From Duncaniella dubosii (GTDB taxonomy: Bacteria; Bacteroidota; Bacteroidia; Bacteroidales; Muribaculaceae): a stretch of 64,000 nt of DNA. Shown here piece after piece: positions 57,716 to 64,000 of the stretch. How positions within the stretch are numbered: position 1 is the stretch's first letter; each line of letters opens with the position of its first letter. The stretch is from positions 2,790,001 through 2,854,000 of the forward strand of contig NZ_CP039396.1 in NCBI RefSeq assembly GCF_004803915.1, written 5' to 3'. Both the position numbers and the translations under genes were made by a program. The notes below the pieces were generated by a model. That model worked only from the letters and a program-made list of their open reading frames with translations. It was not told the DNA's origin and did no database searches.

Positions 57716-59903
57716 CTTTTACGCCTTTTACGGTTTTGATTTTCTTTATAAGGTTGTTTAGTGAGGAAGTGTCGCTGATACCTACGACAATGAATCCGGA
57801 GAAGATGCCGTCGGAAGAGTCGATTGTTATATTTCTCAGTGTGACATCTTTCTCCTTGTTAATAATAGAGGTTATGTTGGTGACGATTTCGATATCGTCA
57901 TTTCCGACTATGCGGAGCGTGGCGGCAAAGCGGCTGCCGACTTTTCCTGACCAGCGGGTGCGGATGACACGGTAGGGGTATTTGTAACGTATGTGTTCGG
58001 CATTCGGACAGTCATGGCGGTGGATTTTGATTACGCCTTCGGCTGATACAAAACCGAACACATCGTCACCGAAAATCGGGTTGCAACATTTTGAAAGCTT
58101 GTAGTTGATACCTTTTATGTTATCGCCGATAATCAGAATGTCGTCGGACAGATTGTTGGCACGCTCGTTGTTTTCAAGAAGCTCGAATTCTTCCGCGCTG
58201 CGACGTTCGGTTTCCGCGCGTTTGTCGGCATTCTCGATGAGTTCGTATTGGGTGATGACATCGTTGACATCAATGACTTCGTCGCCGATTGCCTTATAGA
58301 AGTCCGTGACCGTGCGGTAGCCCATTTTCTTGATGGTGCGCATCAGTGTGCCTTCTTCAAGTTCGACTTTGCGGTTTTTGCATCGACGCTGCAGAAGTTC
58401 CTTGCCGAGTTCGGCAGAACGGTTTGCCCGCTCGTTGATTGTCTGGCGTATCTTGTTACGGGCCTTGGATGTCACGACAAATGATAGCCAGTCCTGCTTG
58501 GGGACTTGGCCGGGAGCTGTGGTGATTTCGACCGTGTCGCCGGAATGCAGTTTATAGTTGAGTTTGCGGTTACGTCCGTTGACCTTGCCCCCGACGCATG
58601 TGCAGCCGAGTTTGGAATGGATGTTGAACGCAAAATCAAGCACAGTCGCACCAAGAGGAAGCCGGTAGAGGTCGCCACGCGGAGTAAAGACGAAGACTTC
58701 TTTGTCGTAAAGGTCCATCTTGAAATTTTTCATCAACTCCATCGGGCCGTCGGCCGTCTCAAGGATGTCGCGGATATTGTTCATCCACGTGTCAAGGTCG
58801 CCTTCGCTTTTAATCCCCTTATATTTCCAGTGTGCTGCAAGTCCCTTTTCAGCCACGAGATCCATGCGTTTGGTGCGGATTTGTACTTCCACCCATTTGT
58901 TGTCAGGGCCTTTGACCGTCGTATGAAGCGATTCGTAGCCGTTGCTTTTGGGAATGGACAGCCAGTCCTTCATTCGCGCGGGATTTGGTGTATACATGTC
59001 GGCGACAATCGAGTAGACGTTCCAGCAGTCGGCTTTCTCTCTTTCCAGCGGAACATCGAGAATTACGCGGATGGCAAAAAGGTCATATATGCCGGATAGC
59101 TCCACCTGCTGTTTGCGCAGTTTGTTCCAGATTGAATAAATAGACTTGGTTCGTCCCTTGATTTCATACTTCAAGCCTGTCGCGTCAAGTTTTTCTTTAA
59201 GCGGGGCAATGAAATTGGCTATATAGGCATCACGTGCCACCTTTGTTTCGTTTAGCTCGCGTGCGATTTTAGTATACGTCTCACGTGCGCTGTACTTGAG
59301 CGACATGTCTTCAAGTTCGCTCTTGATTTTATAGAGACCGAGCCTGTGGGCAAGAGGCGCATAGAGATAATTTGCTTCAAAAGCCGTGTCGGTGACAAAT
59401 TTTTCGTCCGAGTGATGGTTGATTGCCCGCATTAGGGTCAGGCGCTCGACAATCATTATTATGATAACGCGGATATCTTCGGCGAAGGTCATTAGCAGAC
59501 GGCGGAAATTATCGGTCTTGACCACACCTTGTTTTCCATAAAGCGTGGAGACTTTCCGCAATCCGTTGACCATGCGCTCGACATCTTCGTCCCAGAGCGA
59601 ACGTACGTTTTCAAGCGATAGTGCTTCATCGACACACAGTCCGTAGACGAGTGTGGCGATAATCATATTGCGGTCAGGCGACACCATGTCACATAAAGCT
59701 ATAGATGTCTCCAAAGTGTGTGCCACTTTGTTTAGCCCGTGGCGATCCATGACGGACCGCCCGTCGGCATAGGCATTTTTGATGGCCTTTTTGACGATGG
59801 TAAAATCGTCGGCCTTGGCTACGTCTGAGCTTTCAACGAGCAACCGACGTACAAGATTCCTTATATATGCCCTCTCATCGGAGGGACGGGGCGTTTTTTC
59901 CAT
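57696..59903 (-). CDS. rel: RelA/SpoT-family (p)ppGpp synthetase with degenerate HD domain
   Basis: 735 residues. HD-like domain (1-180), synthetase (220-370; ARMKDWLSIPKSNGYESLHTTV, EVQIRTKRMD), TGS (VFVFTPRGDLYRLPLGATVLDFAF) and ACT at the end. In the hydrolase part the HD/ED signature is gone: where Rel enzymes have LHDVVED, this one has VYGLCVDE, and RLA-D-RLH is MIVERLT. The synthetase has the RxKD loop of bifunctional enzymes. So probably synthetase-only, with the bifunctional enzyme elsewhere in the genome. Located upstream of the lipoprotein and YihY genes. Confidence 0.93.
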   Translation of the reverse strand: MEKTPRPSDERAYIRNLVRRLLVESSDVAKADDFTIVKKAIKNAYADGRSVMDRHGLNKVAHTLETSIALCDMVSPDRNMIIATLVYGLCVDEALSLENVRSLWDEDVERMVNGLRKVSTLYGKQGVVKTDNFRRLLMTFAEDIRVIIIMIVERLTLMRAINHHSDEKFVTDTAFEANYLYAPLAHRLGLYKIKSELEDMSLKYSARETYTKIARELNETKVARDAYIANFIAPLKEKLDATGLKYEIKGRTKSIYSIWNKLRKQQVELSGIYDLFAIRVILDVPLEREKADCWNVYSIVADMYTPNPARMKDWLSIPKSNGYESLHTTVKGPDNKWVEVQIRTKRMDLVAEKGLAAHWKYKGIKSEGDLDTWMNNIRDILETADGPMELMKNFKMDLYDKEVFVFTPRGDLYRLPLGATVLDFAFNIHSKLGCTCVGGKVNGRNRKLNYKLHSGDTVEITTAPGQVPKQDWLSFVVTSKARNKIRQTINERANRSAELGKELLQRRCKNRKVELEEGTLMRTIKKMGYRTVTDFYKAIGDEVIDVNDVITQYELIENADKRAETERRSAEEFELLENNERANNLSDDILIIGDNIKGINYKLSKCCNPIFGDDVFGFVSAEGVIKIHRHDCPNAEHIRYKYPYRVIRTRWSGKVGSRFAATLRIVGNDDIEIVTNITSIINKEKDVTLRNITIDSSDGIFSGFIVVGISDTSSLNNLIKKIKTVKGVKDVERSN

Positions 59904-60008
59904 TCTGATTAAGAAGTGTGCAAGAGTGGTGAGAAAGAGGAGGCTGATTTCCAGCCCGGAGAAAGTATATTATTAAAACCCCGGTTTATGCCGATGTCAG
60001 CCGGACAA

Positions 60009-61319
60009 TCAGTCTCTTCGGTAGATACATGCGCCGACAGAGTTCAGACGTGTGTCGATTGCCTGATACCCACGGTCAATCTGATCGATATTGTCAATCG
60101 TAGATACACCTTTGGCGCTCATCGCTGCGAGAAGCATTGCGATGCCGGCACGGATGTCGGGCGAGTGCATCTTGTTTGCGCGAAGAGGAATTTTATGGTC
60201 CAGACCAATGACCACGGCACGATGCGGGTCGCATAACATTATCTGAGCTCCCATGTCTATGAGTCGGTCGACAAAAAAGAGTCGGCTTTCAAACATCTTC
60301 TGATGTATGAGCACACTGCCTTTACATTGGGTGGCGGTGACAAGCATGACTGACAAAAGGTCGGGTGTAAGTCCGGGCCAAGGCGCATCGGCGATGGTTG
60401 GAATCGAGCCGTCAAGGTTGGTCTCGATCTCGTAGTGTTCCTGAGATGGGATATAGATGTCGTCTCCACGTCGTTCGATATTGATGCCGAGGCGACGGAA
60501 CGAATCAGGGATGATGCCAAGATTATCGTAGCTGACATCCTTTATGGTAAGTTCGCTTCGGGTGATTGCAGCCATACCGATGAAACTGCCTACTTCAATC
60601 ATGTCAGGCAGAATAGTGTGTCCGGCACCTGCAAGTTTTTCCACTCCTGTTATGCGTAGCAGGTTAGAGCCGATGCCTTCGATTGAAGCGCCCATGCCTA
60701 CGAGCATTTTACACAGTTGCTGGATATATGGTTCGCAGGCCGCGTTGTAGATTGTTGTAGTTCCCTCGGCAAGTGTGGCTGCCATGATTATGTTGGCTGT
60801 GCCTGTCACAGATGCTTCATCAAGAAGCATATAGCATCCCTTGAGACCGTTGACAGTCACAAGATAGTAAGCCTGACGTTCTTCGTTATATGCAATCATT
60901 GCTCCGAGTTTCGACAGGCCGGTGATATGTGTGTCGACTTTCCGTCGTCCGATCTTGTCACCTCCCGGTTTTGCGAAATAAGCTTGTCCCAAACGAGCAA
61001 GCAGCGGCCCTACGACAAGAACCGATCCTCGGAGCGAAGCACATCGCGACACAAAATCAGCACTTGAAATATATTCTTCGTCAAGGTCGTCGGCTTGGAA
61101 TCTGTATGTGTCATCGCTCAGTTTATCAACCTTTACCCTCATGGCTTTAAGAAGGTTGATAAGGTTGACCACATCAAGAATATTGGGCACATTGTGGATG
61201 GTGACCGGCTCTGAAGTTAGAAGAGTTGCGCAGATAACTTCAAGCGCTTCGTTTTTGGCTCCTTGAGGTCTGATGCTTCCGCTCAGCCTATGGCCGCCCT
61301 CAATAATGTAAGTGCTCAT
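60009..61319 (-). CDS. murA: UDP-N-acetylglucosamine 1-carboxyvinyltransferase
   Basis: 436 residues. EPSP-synthase fold; Lys22 and Asn23 in QGAKNEAL. The active-site loop reads KPGGDKIGRR with Asp121 in place of the usual Cys of PGGCAIG. An Asp here is known to make MurA insensitive to fosfomycin in other bacteria. Catalyses the first committed step of peptidoglycan synthesis. Followed by Rel after 105 bp and preceded by murB in the same direction. Confidence 0.95.
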   Translation of the reverse strand: MSTYIIEGGHRLSGSIRPQGAKNEALEVICATLLTSEPVTIHNVPNILDVVNLINLLKAMRVKVDKLSDDTYRFQADDLDEEYISSADFVSRCASLRGSVLVVGPLLARLGQAYFAKPGGDKIGRRKVDTHITGLSKLGAMIAYNEERQAYYLVTVNGLKGCYMLLDEASVTGTANIIMAATLAEGTTTIYNAACEPYIQQLCKMLVGMGASIEGIGSNLLRITGVEKLAGAGHTILPDMIEVGSFIGMAAITRSELTIKDVSYDNLGIIPDSFRRLGINIERRGDDIYIPSQEHYEIETNLDGSIPTIADAPWPGLTPDLLSVMLVTATQCKGSVLIHQKMFESRLFFVDRLIDMGAQIMLCDPHRAVVIGLDHKIPLRANKMHSPDIRAGIAMLLAAMSAKGVSTIDNIDQIDRGYQAIDTRLNSVGACIYRRD

Positions 61320-61399
61320 GTCGGGAGTGATGTAATTAATAATTGAAACGTAGATATATTCTAAATGCCTGAATGGCCATTTGTGTTCACGGGCCGCCT

Positions 61400-62425
61400 T
61401 CAGATATGTTCGACTTCGGGTGAGAGTTTTATGCCGAACTTATCACGCACAGAGTCGATTATTTTCTTTTCAAGGGCGATGACTTCGCATGGCGATGCCT
61501 TACGCTCAGGATTGACTATCACGAGGGGCTGAAGATGCCATACAGCCACATTCCCTTCGCTGTATCCTTTCCATCCACATTGGTCAATCAGCCATGCGGC
61601 AGGGATCTTGTAGCCGCTATCGACACGGAAATGAGGAACATCCGGGCCTGATTCTCCGGCTACGATGGCATTGAAGCATTCTTCACTTACAACAGGGTTT
61701 TTGAAAAAGCTTCCTGCACTTGGGACAGTTGCCGGATCCGGAAGTTTGGATGACCGGGTTGCGATTACTGCGTGGCGGACATCATTGGGAGATAGAGATG
61801 ACAGTTCACATCCTTCAAATTTTTTCTGCAATGCAGGATAGGAGAGGTTCGGACCGGCGTCCGGCGACAGTTCATAGTCGACTGCATGGATGATGTAGCG
61901 CTTTCTGGCATCAGGCTTCTTGAAAATAGAGTCACGATAGGCATATCTGCACTCTTCTTTCGTAAAGGTGACAAACTCTTGTTCGACTTCATCATAAGCG
62001 TGGACGGCTACGATGGCATCGCATGCCTCTGTGCCGTATGCCCCGACATTCTGCACTGCCGATGCTCCGACTTCACCCGGAATACCAGAGAGGTTTTCAA
62101 TGCCCCACAATTCACGGTCGCAAGCCCATTTGACAAGATCTTCCATTATCTCGCCTGCGCCAGCCCTGACAATCACGTTACCCATGTTTTCTCCAAGAAT
62201 CTGTATGCCTTTTATGGCACTGTGCAGTACCACTCCGGGATAATCATCAGTGAATAGGATGTTGCTCCCGGCACCGATGTGCATCTTTCCGATGTCTTTA
62301 CGGATTGATGAAAGAAGAAAAGGAATATCATCGGCTTTGGTGTATTCCATGAATATCCCGCACTTCACATTCATTGCAAATGTGTTGCGGGCAGAAAGGT
62401 CGTAATTGTCAATTGTCGTAATCAT
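61400..62425 (-). CDS. murB: UDP-N-acetylenolpyruvoylglucosamine reductase
   Basis: 341 residues from the ATG at 62425 (MITTIDNYDLSARNTFAMNV), the family start. The open frame goes 37 codons further up without similarity. FAD-binding type I MurB: GAGSNILFTDDYPG, LSGIPGEVGASAVQNVGAYG, YRDSIFK, SAGSFFKNP with the catalytic Ser, and the final Glu in YSEGNVAVW. Reduces enolpyruvyl-UDP-GlcNAc to UDP-MurNAc using NADPH. Pairs with murA 80 bp downstream. Confidence 0.94.
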   Translation of the reverse strand: MITTIDNYDLSARNTFAMNVKCGIFMEYTKADDIPFLLSSIRKDIGKMHIGAGSNILFTDDYPGVVLHSAIKGIQILGENMGNVIVRAGAGEIMEDLVKWACDRELWGIENLSGIPGEVGASAVQNVGAYGTEACDAIVAVHAYDEVEQEFVTFTKEECRYAYRDSIFKKPDARKRYIIHAVDYELSPDAGPNLSYPALQKKFEGCELSSLSPNDVRHAVIATRSSKLPDPATVPSAGSFFKNPVVSEECFNAIVAGESGPDVPHFRVDSGYKIPAAWLIDQCGWKGYSEGNVAVWHLQPLVIVNPERKASPCEVIALEKKIIDSVRDKFGIKLSPEVEHI

Positions 62426-62568
62426 TTTCGGAGCGGGTTGGCTGCAACGGGCAAACATTGCGCCCGGATGCGATTTCTTCCACAAATTTATGAAATTTTC
62501 ATCAGTCTCAGTTATAAAACAGAAATATTTTTTCAATGAAAGAACGTGTCCGTTCGGAATAAAAGCGT

Positions 62569-62576
62569 TAATTTTG
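62569..62576 (+). promoter_or_regulatory. -7 box of the Dabb gene
   Basis: TAATTTTG matches TAnnTTTG, 43 bp before the ATG at 62620. Confidence 0.5.
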
Positions 62577-62619
62577 ATGCTGGAAAATTAGAAAATAATT
62601 TAACTGTAATCTAAAAAAT

Positions 62620-62916
62620 ATGGTCAAACATATAGTATGCTTCAAGTTAAAAGGTGATGCAGATGTGCGTCGCGAAGTCGCCGAGCGGTTCAAGCGTGCT
62701 CTTCTTGAGCTGCCGTCGCAGATTGATGTTCTTCAATCAATGGAAGTGGGAATCAATGAAAACTCCGCCGAAGACTGGGATGTGGTTCTGACGGCTGTAG
62801 TTCCTGAAATGGAGGATGTGGCTGTGTATGCCAATCATCCGGCTCATCTGGCCGCAGCGGCGATTGTCGGGCCTCATAAGGAAGCTCGCGCTTGCGTGGA
62901 CTATTATTTCGCCTGA
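62620..62916 (+). CDS. Dabb (stress-responsive A/B barrel) family protein
   Basis: 98 residues, the ordinary ~100-residue ferredoxin-like dimer: MVKHIVCFKLKGDADVRREVAERF, then WDVVLTAVVPEMEDVAVYANHPAH and a final KEARACVDYYF. Cytoplasmic; exact role unknown in most bacteria. Same direction as the HAD gene 18 bp downstream. Confidence 0.9.
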   Translation: MVKHIVCFKLKGDADVRREVAERFKRALLELPSQIDVLQSMEVGINENSAEDWDVVLTAVVPEMEDVAVYANHPAHLAAAAIVGPHKEARACVDYYFA

Positions 62917-62934
62917 AAAAACGGCAACATTCGG

Positions 62935-63573
62935 ATGACTGTAGTCTTTGATCTTGATGATACCCTGTATGCCGAAATGGAATTTGTCAGATCGGCATAC
63001 AGAGCTATCGCCCGGCGCTATGGATTGCATTTGCTTGACCCTATGATGCGTGCTTCCTCGCCACGTGAGGCTTTTGATTCTACCGGGCTGCCGATTGCCG
63101 ATCAGCTCAAAGTCTACAGAGAACATTTCCCTGACATACGTTTGCCGTGGCTGTCGCTGTATACATTGTCAATGCTTCGGAATCGGGGGCACAGGCTTGG
63201 CCTCGTTACCGACGGCCGAAGCGTCACGCAGCGTAACAAGATCAGGGCTCTCGGGCTGGAGCGTTTCATCGATCCTGAACTGATATTCATTTCGGAGGAA
63301 GTAGGTTCGGACAAACTCTCAGGACAGGCATTCGGGCGGATAATGGCATTGTGTGGAGAGAATGATAAATATGTTTATGTGGGCGATAATCCACATAAAG
63401 ATTTTGTGGCAGGAAACCGCCTCGGATGGCTTACGGTGTGTCTGCTGGACGGAGCTTTTGGCGAAAATCTTTTTGATCAGAGCCTTGGTGGCTTGCCTAT
63501 TGAAAATTTGCCAAGAAAAATTATTTGTGGATTGACGGAGTTGCTTGATTTTGATGGTTTTGCGAAATCGTAG
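62935..63573 (+). CDS. HAD-superfamily phosphatase
   Basis: 212 residues. Motif I FDLDDTLYAE, motif II LVTDGRS, motif III Lys in KLSGQAFGRIM, motif IV VGDNPHKDFV. Alpha-helical C1 cap as in phosphoglycolate-phosphatase and pyrimidine nucleotidase relatives; substrate not predictable. Downstream of the Dabb gene by 18 bp, so probably one transcript. Ends 244 bp before nrdD. Confidence 0.9.
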   Translation: MTVVFDLDDTLYAEMEFVRSAYRAIARRYGLHLLDPMMRASSPREAFDSTGLPIADQLKVYREHFPDIRLPWLSLYTLSMLRNRGHRLGLVTDGRSVTQRNKIRALGLERFIDPELIFISEEVGSDKLSGQAFGRIMALCGENDKYVYVGDNPHKDFVAGNRLGWLTVCLLDGAFGENLFDQSLGGLPIENLPRKIICGLTELLDFDGFAKS

Positions 63574-63695
63574 CTGTTGAAAAGTTATCCAAAACGCAAT
63601 TTTAACAGCTTAATAATGTGGATGTTATAATTTTGGTGCAAGCTTAAAGTTTTCCAAAAAGTAAAATTTTACCTTGAAATAATTCAACAAAAATA

Positions 63696-63726
63696 TTGGA
63701 TTATTGTTTTTATCTGTGTAACTTTG
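63696..63726 (+). promoter_or_regulatory. Promoter of nrdD
   Basis: TTG at 63696-63698 and TAACTTTG at 63719-63726, 20 bp apart, ~90 bp before the nrdD ATG. I see no clear NrdR box. Confidence 0.55.
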
Positions 63727-63817
63727 CCGTCGCATTTCAGACGATAAAAATGCAGAAAACAGAGTTCAAAAACATAACAATCTATATTTCAAGCCCCCTC
63801 ACAAAAAACAAGCAATT

Positions 63818-64000
63818 ATGATACTGACAGTGGTAAAGCGCGATGGCAGAATCGTCGGTTACAATGAAGAAAAAATCAAGGCTGCAATCCGCAAGGCTAT
63901 GCTCACAACCGAAATGGGCGAGGATGAAGCTCTCATTGCGCGTATTACCGATCGTATAGGCATGACCGGCAGTGAACAGATGTCTGTTGAAGAAATTCAG
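63818..64000 (+). CDS. nrdD: Anaerobic ribonucleoside-triphosphate reductase, N-terminal part
   Basis: 61 codons, cut off by the window end. It begins MILTVVKRDGRIVGYNEEKIKAAI, the ATP-cone (allosteric) domain found at the N-terminus of class III and some other reductases. The nrdD name is an inference from the cone, the organism type and the frequent MILTVxKRDG start; a class I or II reductase cannot be excluded from this fragment. Confidence 0.75.
   Translation, partial: MILTVVKRDGRIVGYNEEKIKAAIRKAMLTTEMGEDEALIARITDRIGMTGSEQMSVEEIQ

Overview
The window looks like chromosomal DNA of a gut Bacteroidales, most likely close to Muribaculaceae. I infer this from the SusC/SusD pair, the hybrid two-component regulator carrying an AraC output domain, GH32 and PfkB sugar genes, TAnnTTTG-type -7 boxes, Bacteroidetes-style signal peptides ending in ...AQ, and AsnA, class III FBPase and CobW genes typical of the group. 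No rRNA, tRNA or CRISPR array was seen.

Layout. (1) 1-1099: broken tail of an unrecognised gene. (2) 1155-13585: a polysaccharide (capsule/EPS/O-antigen) operon: UDP-glucose dehydrogenase, flippase, acyltransferases, glycosyltransferases, polymerase, then GC-rich gmd and fcl for GDP-fucose. Two acetyltransferase genes are both out of frame at an identical G7 tract (shared 15-mer TTAGGGGGGGTAATA). (3) 13809-25956: a fructan-type utilisation locus: SusD, SusC, BT1754-like sensor/regulator, GH32, MFS permease and PfkB fructokinase. SusC is cut near its N-terminus by a 126-bp MITE-like element. A second copy, 125/126 identical and inverted, lies at 26148-26273, so the pair brackets the regulator, GH32, permease and kinase. 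(4) 26355-29328: a zeta-like toxin (frameshifted) with its small partner, then dnaK. (5) 29736-37127: asnA, a Sua5/YrdC protein, an undecaprenyl-phosphate sugar transferase, a CLC channel and class III FBPase. (6) 37402-41737: a kduD / orphan PTS-EIIC-like permease / kduI / kdgK operon in which KduI carries a signal peptide. This suggests isomerisation of unsaturated uronate in the periplasm before uptake, and is the most interesting metabolic idea in the window. (7) 41823-54752: glycosyltransferases, a MINPP-type phosphatase, ABC-F ATPase, a His-rich CobW metallochaperone, folB, a DKNYY repeat protein, an M16 homologue lacking its zinc motif, an NlpC/P60 lipoprotein and HtrA. (8) 54989-62425: ridA, a YihY protein, a lipoprotein, a Rel protein with a degenerate hydrolase motif, murA (Asp in place of the usual active-site Cys) and murB, all on the minus strand. 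(9) 62620-64000: a Dabb protein, a HAD phosphatase and the start of nrdD.

Caveat on quality: at least six housekeeping or otherwise ordinary genes (the first gene, dnaK, fbp, the M16 gene, the ABC-F gene, the zeta toxin) carry single-base frameshifts, several in short homopolymers. This is what an indel-prone assembly would give. The G7 tracts must be judged against that background, whereas the MITE insertion in SusC cannot be explained that way.
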